This document shows positions 23,301 through 35,700 of a DNA stretch of 64,000 bases, piece after piece. The notes under the pieces were generated by a model, which did not search any database, was not told the origin of the DNA, and saw nothing but the letters and a program-made list of their open reading frames with translations. How positions within the stretch are numbered: position 1 is the stretch's first letter; each line of letters begins with the position of its first letter. A program made the position numbers and the translations under genes. Origin of the DNA: Struthio camelus (taxonomy: Eukaryota > Chordata > Aves > Struthioniformes > Struthionidae); contig NC_090942.1 in NCBI RefSeq assembly GCF_040807025.1, forward strand, positions 200,624,747 to 200,688,746. Reading direction: 5' to 3'.

Positions 23301-25120
23301 AGTGGAAGTGGAGAGGGATTTAGAGCATTTCAGAACTAGACTGGGCTTTGGTCTGCCCATCGATGCACTCAGGATATACACAGCAGTGCCTAGGAGATTG
23401 TCTTTGCTGGATGAAGTAAGGTAGTAGTAACCTGTAGAACCAGGCTGCTGAGGGAAAAGACAAGGTGCTCACTGCAAGCAAAACATCATTGTTCCGGGTT
23501 ACGGCCATGTCTGAAGGGGAAAACTACAGGCAACATATATCCTCCAGCTCTTTTGTCATTAAAATAGCCACAGATTTGACCTAACAAGGCAGAGAAAGCA
23601 GGAAAACATAAAGCAGCTTTGACATAGCAGTCAATGTCCAGCAGCATTGTCACTGTTACCTACAGACACCTCTCTCACCTGCCTTCTCTGGTGCACAGAG
23701 CAGAGCAGCCTTTCTGTTTCTCTCTCTGCAGCTTCTCTTACCTGTGAAGACTTTTTGGTTAGCTGGCAAAGCCAGAGCGAGGGAAAGAAGTGGCACTAAA
23801 TCTTCTATTTGTATTTTCAGTTTTCACCTCCTCAACAGATGAGCTATCTTACAGCAAAAAAAAAAAAAAACTAGATGGGAGTGCGTCTGCTGCAACTTTT
23901 AATCTAATCCCTCCTGTGGATACACTCTATCTCTCATTGCATCAAGTTCCTTCCTTTCCAGTTCTATAATCGACCTCATATCAGGAAAGAAGATTTTCCT
24001 GCCTTCACAGAGGATGATTTTTTTTTACAGCTGACATCCTCAAAGACTAAAACTTTCTTTTTGAAACTGAGGCAGAGAGAAGGAAGGTTCCTGAGTCCAG
24101 TTTTCTTTGCTGTTCTGGGCAGGATCCTGTAGCATCCCTCAGTACAGGAAGCATCTTGCTCTTATGTAAATGAAGCAAACCCTCTGAGGAGGGAGTGATC
24201 AAGCCTGGCTAGTGCTGGGCTTCTCACTCTGATACTGCAACAATTTTGATAGCTGTGGGTCACCTATCTTGGCCTTATTATCATCCTCTTCATGAAGCTG
24301 CAGCTGTTTTTTGTGTGATTTTCTCCCTTCCTTTCATTTGCCCCGGCTATTTGCCTGGGCTGATCTGTTTTAGGCTACCACGTTTTTCGTGGTCCAGCTG
24401 TGCTTCATTCAGAGCACTCTTTTTAGCCTAGGGATGCTCAGCTTCTCTCAGCAGAGATAAAAACCAAATCATCTGCAACACTGAGTGCTTCCACAGGGGC
24501 AAAGAAATCCTATGACTGTCCCTTATTTTAGACACTTTTGAGCAGCTATTTTTAGGTCTTGATCACTAATCATTTCCCTTGCATGTACCTTTTGGCTTTA
24601 ATATGGTACTTAAAGTGAAAAGTTACTTTAATATACAGGATTAACAGAACTTCAGTGAGGTGCAGCTGTTCAGCATCTCATTAGGGACAGTTCACATCAC
24701 TTATAATTTTAGATACCCATAGAGACAGAGAGTGAGCACAAATACATGTACTTCCCAAAGCAGCAAAGCTGCAAGGCTCATTTCTCATAGACTCTTGAGC
24801 TTAGATCCCAGGTGTGCGAGGACCTCGGAGGACCGCACAGGTTTTCCCTCCACTTGTTAAGCAGTAGATTCAACACAGCATAAATGTGTTTCTTAAAAGA
24901 AACAATAATAATAATAAAGGGTTAGGTAGGGAACGGAAAGCGCTACTGTAAGGAGGCACAGGTGGAAGTGACTTCCGTTGTCTTGTGCCGTGCTGCCATG
25001 TGAGGGTGGTGCTGGTGTGTCGTTTGACCCTGTGGAGTGGTGGGCGACCCAGCAGAAACACGTTTTTCTGAGGGATCCAAGTGTCTCGTTTTAGGTTTTG
25101 CAAAGGGATGAAATTTCTTT
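17310..25120. other. Intergenic DNA upstream of GSX1, no supported gene
   Basis: Mostly AT-rich, non-repetitive DNA. Reading frames here (for example 196 residues at 18909-19499 and 167 residues at 21886-22389) have no recognisable domain, no splice-supported structure and low-complexity or stop-limited sequence. Homopolymer tracts occur at 20624-20640 (17 T) and about 23857-23871 (A), with a short AAT repeat at about 24902-24917. A possible MIR remnant lies at 24061-24100. The stretch at 20.2-20.6 kb is strikingly AT-rich but I cannot assign it. Confidence 0.65.
24061..24100 (-). mobile_element. Possible MIR/CORE-SINE remnant
   Basis: The plus strand reads GAAACTGAGGCAGAGAGA, matching the reverse complement of the best-conserved MIR segment (CTCTGTGCCTCAGTTTC). 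Only about 30 bp are recognisable and the flanks do not clearly extend the match, so this could be chance. Confidence 0.3.
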
Positions 25121-25129
25121 AATGGGCTC

Positions 25130-25780
25130 CGGCTGAGGCCCATGGGGAGCTTAGCACCCAGCACCCATTGCAAAGGCTGGTTGGGGTCAGTGGGGCGCAG
25201 CAGAGGTCCTCGTCCCTGGCCCGGCCCCAAGCCGGGGTCCCTGGAGCGGAGCAGCCCTGTGGCCGATTCCCCTCCGCCGGACACGTCTGCCCCCAGCTGC
25301 TCCGCCAGCCCTCTGGGCTCCTAGGAGACCTTCTCCTGGGCCTCCCTTCTGCGCTTTCCCAAGGCGTCCCCGGAGGGATCACGAGTCCCAGAGCCAAGGC
25401 AAGGGTCAGAGTCGTTTGTTTCTCCCCAGCAAGTTTGCAAAGAACAAGCCCCGCACGTGGTGCTCCCTCGGCCCCGCGCTCGGTTGGGGGGTTCAGCCCT
25501 CTCATTGCCCTGTGGCCCTTTCTGCTGACCTTTTCTCCGCCGCCTCTTTTTCTCACACAGGGGATGTTTGTGTGTGGCTGTGAAAGAGGGTCTCCTATTT
25601 GTCCCAGCGCTGTGGCGCAGCGCATGACCGAAGCTCGCTGCGGCAGGGTGAGGGCATTGTCCGAGAATATCCTGCGAGGCCTCGTGGGGCCGGTGCATTT
25701 GCACCGCCTGTCACGGGGTTTCGGCAGCCCTCTGCGCCAGCGGTAGCCAGGAGCCGCAAAGTTTGGTGTTTGCGGAGACA
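25130..25780. other. CpG-rich patch in the upstream gene desert
   Basis: A ~650-bp segment stands out from its AT-rich surroundings by high GC content and many CpG dinucleotides. The 226-residue minus-strand and 192-residue plus-strand frames overlap each other and show no domain, so they look like by-products of GC content. A TATA-like CTATATAATG follows at about 25836-25845. The patch is about 11 kb upstream of GSX1 and could be an orphan CpG island with promoter or enhancer activity. Confidence 0.5.
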
Positions 25781-25865
25781 GCCGCTGCAACAGCTTCACT
25801 ATTGTTGCATATTTTGGAAACTTTCCCCTGCAACTCTATATAATGCAAAGATTTAAATCAACAGT

Positions 25866-25891
25866 AAAATCTCCCCTCAAAGAGAGATTTT
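25866..25891. repeat. Perfect 8-bp inverted repeat (AAAATCTC / GAGATTTT)
   Basis: AAAATCTC at 25866-25873 is mirrored by GAGATTTT at 25884-25891 with a 10-nt loop. It sits just past the CpG-rich patch in a motif-rich AT stretch that includes ATGCAAAG and TTTAAATC. It could form a hairpin or be a paired factor site; no terminator role is implied in this genome. Confidence 0.45.
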
Positions 25892-25899
25892 CTCAGTAA

Positions 25900-28800
25900 A
25901 CTGTTGTAGTGGCTGCATGTGGCTGTGAGAGCAAGTGTGAGAGGACCTGTGCGTTTGTGTCTATGTACTCAGGATTGCCTCAAACTTCTCTATAAATGGC
26001 ATTCTCCTTTGAAGGAGTTGTTCGATCTGAATTAGACACCAGAAACACGTTAAAAACGTGGCAGTTAAGCAAACATAAAGCGTGCCCACAAATAGACTGT
26101 ACTTGCACATGCCTGGGGAAGGTTGCTAATGCCGATTGAACCTCGTGACAAATGTTTCCCTCCCCTTGAAATTAAGAAGGCAAAGAAATACCAAAGTTGC
26201 AAGTTAAACTTTTAAAATGCCCCATGAAGAGACAGCATCTAAGGCTGAATAACACATCTGTGGACCCCTTGAAGCTTACTAGCACGCAGATTATTCAGCT
26301 ATTTGTTATATTTTCTCTTGTCATTTGTTGGGGATTGCAATACAATAGTACAGTGCTCCTCTAACACCTCCCCACCCTGTAGAGTCCCCGTCACCCTAGA
26401 AGCTGCTGTCCGTGAGCTCTTTCCATGGAGAAGCATCACACGTCCTGTCCTGCCTCTATCACAACTTGTCATTCAGCATTCCTGCCTCCTTGTGCACTAC
26501 TGGAATACGGAAATGAATCTTCTCCAGTCTGTATTTATGCCACTGATTTTTATGTCCTGTGATTTGTATTTTTCAGGCTTTTTTAGTACTGATGGATATT
26601 TAGCAGAGGAAGAGGTACAGCTTTTTAGAAAGATATTCAGATAGCACCTGATAGCATCTGACAAGCTGGTTTTCAGAAGAATCAGCGTGGAAAGTTAGAT
26701 CACCATTTTAAAACCAGTTTCCTGTTTTCTGTGTTTGTTTTACATTCGGATATTCTTTCTCCAGGTTGTATGGGCTTGTTCAACACAGGCAACACAGGCC
26801 AAGAAGCAAAAGTTTAACATCCTTGCAGAGATGTCCCTTTCATGTCCCCTCTGGCTACAGTCACAGGTGAGGGAGCGGGGAGGGCTATCTCTGCTGCAGC
26901 TCTCAGAAGAGGGGATGAAGGCAGCCAAGGTGTGAATCTGGGCCAAGGGAGACGAATGGGACGGGCTCTGCCCTCCGTGACACCAGGGCATGTGTGGTAC
27001 TTGGGGGGAAGGCACAGTGCAGAAAGAGGAAGGCTAAATGCCCTCCACTCCCTCAGTGCCCAGGTACATCTCCGCCTGCAGGGACTCCCACGAACCCTGG
27101 GTGCCAGACTGCCTCTACGCTATATGGATTCACACAGCTCACCCCTCACCTCCCTCCCCCCCAATTCCTCCCTGCTGCCAGCTGCTTTCTAGTGATTTCC
27201 TCCGTTCTACATTTTCAGCACATAATTGTGGAGGGTAATGTCCATGTGTGCTGAAAAGTGTTTCAGATGTGTATCGCATAGCGCGAGGAGCGCTGCAGGT
27301 TACTCTTGTGAGGCACCATCTCCTTGCTAGCTTTAAGAGGGTAAAAACCTCAGCTGCCTATTTCTTAACTAACATGCACCAGAGGGCTAAAGAGCGTACC
27401 AGTCTTTACCTGGAGCTTTGCCCCAGGCTGTGCTCTCCAAGATAGAGCTTGCACACAGAGAAATGCCAAAGAGAGCACCAGCAACTGGGTGTTGTGAGAA
27501 GGGTCTGGGGAAGTCGAATGGGCATGAATATACGTGCACGTACACTTGTGTGTGTCTGCAGGTCTTCTGGCACCGTGACACTGCCAATTTACACTTTGTC
27601 CTGAAATCACAGAGTTATGTAAAATTGGGGTGAGATGTGAAAGAGGCCACCAGTATACAGTTATGTCCCAAATATGTTCTACTATTCAAGTCTCTGCAGT
27701 GTTGAACAACGCAAACAAAAATCCAAGAGTAAAGTTTTGACTTTCCTCAGAGCACTGGGTTCTTTATGTGTCATTTTGTCACAAGGAGCAGCCCAGTTCA
27801 TGTTTTTGGCCAAAATAAACAGAGAAAAGTGCATAATGTCACAACATTTTAAAAATTCAATACTTTGCCCCACCGGGCCCCCAGTCTGTCTGTGTCCATC
27901 CTCCCACTCTTACCTGACTCTTAGGCTCCTCAGGGCAGAAACCGTCGGCAGATGTTGTGTTTGCACCGTGCTTAGCACAAAAGAGAGTCCTGATCTGTGA
28001 GCAGGATTTGTTCGATGCAAACAATATTTGGAATCAATCTGGAGCATTTGCAGTCTGAGAGAAAAAGAACAGCAGTTATTCTTCCTTCACAATTTATCTG
28101 CCAGTTCTGATGTCCGTGTACATCTGCTCTTGCCTACTGGAAGGGGCCTGGACCTGGAGACTCGGCTGGGAGAGCAGCCAGCATCCCGGCACAGGAGCCG
28201 GCAGCAGCTCGGCGCAGCGCGGCCCGCAGCCCGCAGCCTGCAGGTGGGGCGATATCCCTCCTTATCGCAGGGCAACTGTGTGCTGCCAGACACCGCAGGG
28301 CTGCCTGGGGAGCCAGCGAGACCCCGCACCTCTCCCCCCGGCACGGGAACCCAGCCTGCGGGAGACCCCCGGCACACAGCAGGCCCCTGCTCCCTGGGGT
28401 TATTCCCTAGTGTTTTTAACTTCCACGAGCCGATCCTGAGCAGAAGGAGTGGAAGCCAATGCTGGCAGAGGGACGCTTTATAACTCTGTTTTTCAACCCT
28501 TCTTCTTTCAGGCTCAGCAGTGCTCAAGCAGCTTGGAAATCAAACCTAAGACTCTGTTAGTCTTCTCCAGCCCAGAGGAGTGCAGGAATTACATCCTTCT
28601 GGAAATACCATTCCACAAGAAAAGAGATGCATTTTTCCCAAGGATGCATCCTTCTTCCACGCACACCAGAGGGATGGGTCCAGGAAGAGCAGAAGACAAG
28701 AAAACCCGGTGACACATTTGCCTTGTTTTGTGCGCTCTCTCTTAGTACAGCACACAGGCCGATATGGAGACGTTTGTGAGACTGAATGCCTGTAGCAACA

Positions 28801-29780
28801 TTTTAGATACTAAAGCAAATGATTCCTCCTACATAGGGAACTTGTTCAGGGCAAGCTATCAGATACATTATGATCTCTCAGACATTTTAGTACACACTTG
28901 TTCAGCAAATATACCTATAGTGCAGATATAAAATACAGCAAGACAGAAGGAAGTGAAAGCCACAGAAAAGTATTCTGGTTAACATAGCATTCAAGGGACC
29001 TTATGAAATAGTAAAAATAGTGATGATAGATCAGATAATGAAACTCTTTTGCCATGCTTCTGAGGTGTGTGTTAAAATGCAAAGGCATAAATCTGGAGGT
29101 CAGCAAGTCAGAGGAGAGGCTTCTGGCTGTGTTAGCCCCAAGTCTGCAGGTGCCCCCTTGTAACCTTCTCTGGGAGGACTGCTCCGCTCATCCAGCTTTC
29201 TACTAACAACGGCATGGGCTGAAAGCTGGAAGAAAACAGCCCAAGCAATGCATTAATAAAGATGCAAGATTATTGAATTTTCACCTTGATGACGAACGTC
29301 TTCACCCCAGTGCTCCTCTAGATCCGCTGAAGCCAGTCTGTGCAGTGGAGCAGTCCTAGATGGGTCAGTCACCTGTAAATGTGGGATTTCTGGTGGAAAG
29401 GTACTCGAAATCATTCTAAAACTGTTACAAGAGTAGAAAGTTAGCTGTGAGAAAAGGCAGGAATCTCTGATGTTTGCAAGTATAACAGTAAATGTATCCT
29501 TGCTAATGCTGGGGAGCTTACAGAAATATAGGCTGGACATGACAGAAAGATTTAGTGACTAGATGTACTGTACAGTAAAAAATATCTCACTGTTCTTCCC
29601 TTCACGGTCATGAAGAAAAGAAGGAAAGCACAGCTCAGCTGTCCCCTGTCCCCCGTCCCCCGACAGGGACAAACACAGGCTCCACCTAAAGCGGGGAGGG
29701 GAAAGAGGTGTGTAATACCCTACCCCGGGGGTGAGGGTGTCTGCCTGCCCGAGAGTGGAGGCTCTTAGTGTCCCTGCCAG
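25900..29780. other. Intergenic DNA, no supported gene; minor GC-rich patch at 28.14-28.39 kb
   Basis: I see no coding gene or recognised repeat. A short GC-rich patch at 28.14-28.39 kb gives overlapping frames of 151 and 146 residues on opposite strands, neither with a recognisable domain. A 12-bp palindrome TACGTGCACGTA lies at 27531-27542, next to a short GT run. Confidence 0.6.
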
Positions 29781-29789
29781 ATCATCCGC

Positions 29790-29850
29790 GTGATAAACTG
29801 AGGTCCCAGATGGAGAAGAGCTTGAAACTTCACCAAGTCACTTCACTGCA
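29790..29850 (-). mobile_element. Possible MIR/CORE-SINE remnant
   Basis: The plus strand shows AAACTGAGGTC, AGATGGAGAAG and CACCAAGTCAC. In order and approximate spacing these resemble the reverse-complement MIR core (AAACTGAGGC, then the AAGTGACTTG/AAGGTCAC region). The match is patchy and old, so confidence is low. Confidence 0.3.
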
Positions 29851-29859
29851 ACATTTTGA

Positions 29860-32050
29860 GCAGTCGGTAGGTGAACTCATAAAGGTTAAGCTCTTCTGCC
29901 ACAGAGAAATCAAAAGAGGAGTACACTTAACAGAGATGTAACATACGAAAGCCAAGTATCATACACTTCTGAGGCTTCCCCCAAGATTTTTCAGCGCTCC
30001 AGGTCGGCAGCGTCAGCTTCACAACAAGAGCTGAAAGATGCTGAAGGTTATTTTCCTATTATTTTTGTATCTAAAAGTTTCTCTTCTTTCAGCAGAGGCA
30101 GTAATATACCACCACAAAATAAAACAATGTAAACATCCCTTTTTCAAGCTGATCATTGCTCACCAGCATTCACTTGGAAAGAGTGAGAGAAGAGAAACAT
30201 TTCAGCTTTATTCAGTCGGAACTTATGAATTACACTTTTTTCGTGGAAAGCACAACCTTCAGAAGAGGTCAGCGGCATCTGAAAATACTAGACACTAAGA
30301 TTCTCATATTTAGATCATCACTCCCCACAGTTTCAACCAACACTCGTTTTTTACCATTTAAAATTTTATGGTAAAAAGTGAGGTTATAAGAAAAAAGGAA
30401 AGTCCCTTAGTCATGGGAAAATATGCCTGGCTGAGCCTTATGGGTTGTCTCAGGGGAGAGAGGCATATCTTTCACTAGAATTAAAAACTAATAAATGATT
30501 AAGTGAAAGCCCAAACATAAGACACACTAAACAAAAAAAAAAAAAGCCGTTCCACTGACATCCTTCAGCAATGGAAAATCTGAGAGGAAAAAAAAGTTTT
30601 CACAAAAATGTTGCCATTCACAATGCATGCCCCAGTTTTGTTATATTCTCAAAGATATCGTACCTGCCCTGCTCCTGCCCTTCGCTGCTGCTCGGCATCA
30701 GCCTCCCAGCAGACAGGCAGGGCGGATGGCTGCCAGCAGGGACGGCGGTGTGACTGCCAGGTGCCACCATCGTCCTCCCTGGTCTGTTCAGCTGTACACT
30801 GGGGTAACGCAGGCCTGGGGGGCCCAGGCTGTGAGGCTTAGTGCTGTTCTGTTTTGGAGTAGTCTGTATCACCTGTAGCATCCCTCTGCTCTGACTGACT
30901 TCATCACTGCACACAGGTGGAGCTGTGCACCCTTCAGAGCTGCATGAACCACCCCAGCAAAGAAAAACAGCCAGGATGTGTCGCTGAAGCACAGTCGTTG
31001 CAGAAGCCAAAGGCCCTTGCCCACCTCTCAGCCTCCAAACAGGACCATCCCTGTGAGACCCTGGGCCCTTGCAAGGCAGAAATCTACTCTGAGGGAATCA
31101 GTGCCCTGTATTTCCTTTCATAAAAATCAAACTTTATTTCTCACATATTTCAGATTGCTGTCCGCTCTTCAATGAGTTTATTGTGTGCTGATGTCCAAAC
31201 CATCGTGAGGAATTAGATTCAGAAGCCTGTGGCCTTCATTCTCTCTCAAGATCTATGTTCAAAAGTTGTTTCTCCGTTCTGAAGTCTGCACGCTCCAACC
31301 TGTAAATGTGGGCCTGACTGCTCCCTTGACCAGCATCAAACCATATGTACAGTGGCAACCACTCTAAAGTCTGTTCAAAATGTACTCCCTCAACCAAAAG
31401 TAATGTAGATGGAGGGACCTCAGCAGCACTGATTGCTTCAGCCTGTGAATCAGCTCTCACTGTGCTGAACTGCTGCTAATGCAGCCCTGGAAGGTGAAGG
31501 ACACCCATGCACTGGGACAAGCACATCTCTGTAGCCAGGCCACCCAAGCTCACCTTGCTGAGTCTGCAACTTTGTTTCCAAGTGTTGAGTGGATGGAAAG
31601 CTGAGCTAGAAAGGAAAAATAGTACATCTAAAACCTAAATACTATTTCTTCACTCCTAGTAAGTGTCCTGGTCCTGACCACTTTGCTGAAGCAGTAACAA
31701 GGATCTGGGGCCTTGAAGTCAGCTTCCTACAGCTGGGGCATCACTGACAGTGATGGCTTGCATAATTCACACATCAGTCTTGCACCAGAGGAAATCATGG
31801 TCAGTGTGCAGGCTGTCCTCCTCCACCCACACATATGTGGCTATTTCCTAGGAGGCCACTTTTCCGAAAATTCACCCCTTAAGAAAGAGAGCGAAGCAAA
31901 GCACACACTCACTGCAAGCTACACACATCAGAGCATTTCTTCAAATGCTGAAAACTAAATCCCAGCAAAAGAATGGCAAAGAGCATGAGTCACATTTACT
32001 ACATCCTCAGACATGACAAACCAATGCACCCAGAAGCAGGAAAGCTTTAA
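29860..32050. other. Intergenic DNA, nothing recognised
   Basis: Ordinary non-repetitive sequence with a poly(A) tract near 30532-30545. The overlapping frames at 30.6-31.0 kb lie on both strands and have no domain. No gene is supported. Confidence 0.6.
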
Positions 32051-32059
32051 AGCAGAAGA

Positions 32060-32710
32060 ACATTAAAAAAGAGGAACAACTGAAGGCCCATTTCCATGTT
32101 TAGTCTATTACAATACATTTACTTTAGTATTCAGACCTAGTGAAACCAATAGGATGCTCACCGCTGACTGCTGCACGATTAGGACATGGCTCTGAATTTA
32201 CAAGTTTTACATTAGCTGCTATTTTCAACTGATTTACAGGTTTGACTTTTTATGTTTTTTAAAGCCAGTAATATGGAATGAACAGGAGTGTGACTCATAG
32301 AGACATAAAGCCTTAAGTTCAATGCAATTAATTAATGCAATTTTAAAAAGGAATGCTGTTTGTCTTTCTATAGCACAAAAAGAAAACCAGACACATACGC
32401 ATTCTTGAGTTTTCCTTCTGTGTATGAAACTGTCTTAAAGGTTCCTTTGTCCATTTTCTAGATTGCTCATAGAAATGCCTTTCTCAAGCAGTGATTATTC
32501 ATGGTTTCACAATGGACGTGGAGGTCACTATTAGAATCAAAAATTAAAACCTCCAAGCTCTTCTTTAACCATTAGCTGCAAATATGAAACAAAAAAGTCT
32601 TTATTTCAATCAATAATAGACAAGGGTCAAAGGCTATAAATTAAAATCCCCTCCATTAGGCACAACCAATTGAATTCTGAAGTTTGATTTTCTAATTCGG
32701 ACTCTTGGTT
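32060..32710. promoter_or_regulatory. Candidate conserved non-coding element (homeobox-enhancer texture)
   Basis: This 650-bp AT-rich block is free of recognisable repeats and reading frames and dense in developmental factor-like words. Examples are the composite AATGCAATTAATTAATGCAA (32321-32340), ACAATGG (SOX-like, 32510-32516), CCATTAGCTGCAAATATG, GGGTCAAAGG, TAAATTAAAATCC and CCAATTGAATTC. Dense, varied motifs with no low-complexity decay are typical of deeply conserved enhancers around homeobox genes. It lies about 18 kb upstream of GSX1. Conservation is inferred, not measured. Confidence 0.35.
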
Positions 32711-32719
32711 GAAAACTAA

Positions 32720-35700
32720 ACGTAAGATGAAGTTGTATTTCCTGGAAAAAAAAAAAAGCCTGAGGACAAAGGGACCTGCTGATGAGTGTTCACACGACTC
32801 TCGGCTGTGTCAGCGGTACGGACCTGGTTCTGACTCCTAGCTCTAAGGAGGCAGTGATGGATGATGCTGCAGTGTGAAGGTTGAGCAGTGATAAATGAGG
32901 CAGCCATGCTGAGCACACTCAGGGTAGCATGGTAGTTCTACAGCACATCATAAAATGACACTGGCTGCTGCTTTGATAGACAAAGCTCATGGAGACTAGA
33001 GAGGAAATATCAGCTGTTGGTGATAAAACACATTGGGAAGGTCTGGCTGGCAACCAAATACAAACAGGAGCATCTTCACTGGTGCTTCTGCTGGGAGAGT
33101 GAGCACAGCCATTCAGTAAGTAAATACTGTTCTCGCCTTCACTCTGTGGATGCTTACTGAGTGGCTGTGGATGAAGAACACCAAGGGACAGCAGTGAGAA
33201 GGCTTTTGAGGTTTTGCAGGCCTTTTTTTGAGCCTTAATCTTGGGAACACAGGTATGGTGGGACATTTGGAATATACAACTTACTTTTGGACTTTGGCAA
33301 TGAATAGGTGCCAAAACTGGATGACCCAAAGCTTAGAGAGATTAACTGCAGGGTCTGGGCTCACATTTGCAATCAGTCCTTGAGTGGGTTTTCCATATTG
33401 AAGATAAGGCCACTCAAGCCCATGTCATTACACAGAGGAGAGTAGCCACCTGGCACATCCAGATTCACAGGCAGCTCTTCCCTGTGACGAAGTTGCTCTT
33501 CAAAAGCAACCAGGAGCTGGTTCTCCCTGAGATGGGGAAGTGGTGTGGGCAGTAGGAAGCGCGTGGGAAAGAGGAGCTGAAGAATACTAAGGTGAAATCA
33601 TATTAACAGACCTTTGCTAATGCCCATTTTACTGGCTTGGCTGTTGACCATGGATGGCAGAGAGTGACACAATAAGCAGGGATTCCTCACATGGTGAGCG
33701 GACCTCAGTGAGCAGAGGTTCAAAACTCCAAAGTACGGGCTTAACTTCAAACTGCACGCCAGTAATCAGTTTGCCCTACGAAACCCAGAACAAGTATTGA
33801 CTACTTTATAGTGGAATATAGCAATAAACATGCAATCTTAGATATGCAGAGACTGGAGAGGGGAAGTAGGAGGAAGAACAGCATTTGCTAACTCTCACTG
33901 TCAAGCTGAAATCAGTGGGAGGCAGACACACTCTGGAGGTCTGGACACTAGCCATTCCCTGAAAATATTGGGAGGGGAGGTTCCTTCTTCCTAACATAGT
34001 TGCCTAAATGTAGGTGGGACCAGACCTCCTCCGCGGGCCTCCAGAAGCACCTTGCACACCCACGGACTGTGTAGGAAACTCAGGCAAGAACATAAGAAGA
34101 CAGTTCTCCTGAGAGCACAGCAGAGATCGTAGTCAGGCAAGCTTAATCTAACATACACAGTAAAGAAGGAATAGTCTTGGGTAAGGGTGGGAGTCACCAC
34201 ATCCACCCTTAGCTGCCCAAAATGTTGGGGTGAAGACTAAAACGAGTCTGTTAGGCTCCTGCTGTAGCTAGTAGAGGGAGATAGGCATCTCCAGATGGCA
34301 ATTCATCCCCCCATTGTGGCAACCTCTTTTCTTTAGGACCACCACCCCAAAACTCAACTATGTGTACCATTTGTCACAGTCACACTTCACCTTCGATTAA
34401 TAACTACAACTGCATGGCAGGTATTTTACCCAAGGATGCAAGCTCTCCTGCATACGCCTGACTTAAAGTGAATGAGCAGCCCCTCTGAAATAAATAAATA
34501 AAGGTAAGTACATACTCAGATGTTGAATTATCAATTGTATCAAGGACCTAAATTATTAATATAGATCCTATATGAAAACTACGTAAATCAGTTCATGCAA
34601 TATTGAGGTCCTATGCTGAGTACAATAAAAATCTGGAGCTAGTTCATCTTTATATTAATAACAACATTTATTAATTTTGATACATACGTGGCAACACAAG
34701 TATCTTGCACAATCCAACAGGTAGGCCATCTTCAGGTTTTGCTTAAATGTGTGGTTCAGTGAAATCCACAAAATGGGCCAAATTTGGAGAAGGAGAGAAA
34801 AAACCTTAATTGTTGATAAATATTTACTTTATCTGATGCAAAACTGCTAATTCAACAGCAACCTTGGAGCAAAAGCAGAAGATAGAGAGCCTATAAGGCA
34901 ACCATACAATGCCATTCGCCCTCCACAAGGGCAGTATGTCTTTAAAAACGACCATCCTTTATTCAATTAAATTATTCAATTTATATTATTTCATTAAATT
35001 TATCCCATGCAATGGGCTAGATAGATGACCTAGAATATCCCCAGAATATTGGCTTTTTTTTCTTTCATCCCTAACTTCCTTGATTTTATAAGTGTATGTA
35101 TTGCTGGGGTCTAGCCTGAAAATAACAAATATCTGGCTTGTAAAAGAGAGATCTTTACCAAAGAGAAGGTGGGGACAGGGAGCAATGCTCGGTCTACCTG
35201 AAGCCAAATGGCCCCGGAGAACAGCACACTGGAGGAATGGGAGCACTAGTGAAATATTTATTCCAGTGTGTTTATACCAATGTAGAATGTGCCTGTTCAG
35301 TGATTTAGGCTTAGAAATGAGAAGAGTTGTCTCCCAGGCTCCATGGACTGTCCTGAGCACACCTCCACTGACAATAAAAGACCCCGGGACACTGAGCTTA
35401 TGGGAGGATACCTGAAGATGTCTGACCTTCCTGCTGAACACTACTCCAGCCACCTACAGCAGTGTTGTCCTAGGAAAACTATGGAAAGACAAAAAAGTCA
35501 AATTTCAAAGGTGGAACACCACAGTGTCGGAAAGTATTGCAAAACTAATGGGTGAAAAAAAAAGTGCTGTGCTGTATGCAGTCCTCCGTATTTGCTAGCA
35601 GGAAGGTTCCCTTGAAGCCATGTCTGTACAGCAGATTGCTTGGCACTTTTCCTTTGAAGAGCTCCCTGTCCTGCTTCTTATCAGCTCACTGAACTTTAAC

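Noticed and set aside
25119-25799. Overlapping 226-residue minus-strand and 192-residue plus-strand frames
   Set aside because: They are composition artefacts of the CpG-rich patch, with no domain in either.
27531-27542. 12-bp palindrome TACGTGCACGTA
   Set aside because: It lies beside a GT-type simple sequence, and a single palindrome of this length is expected by chance in 64 kb.
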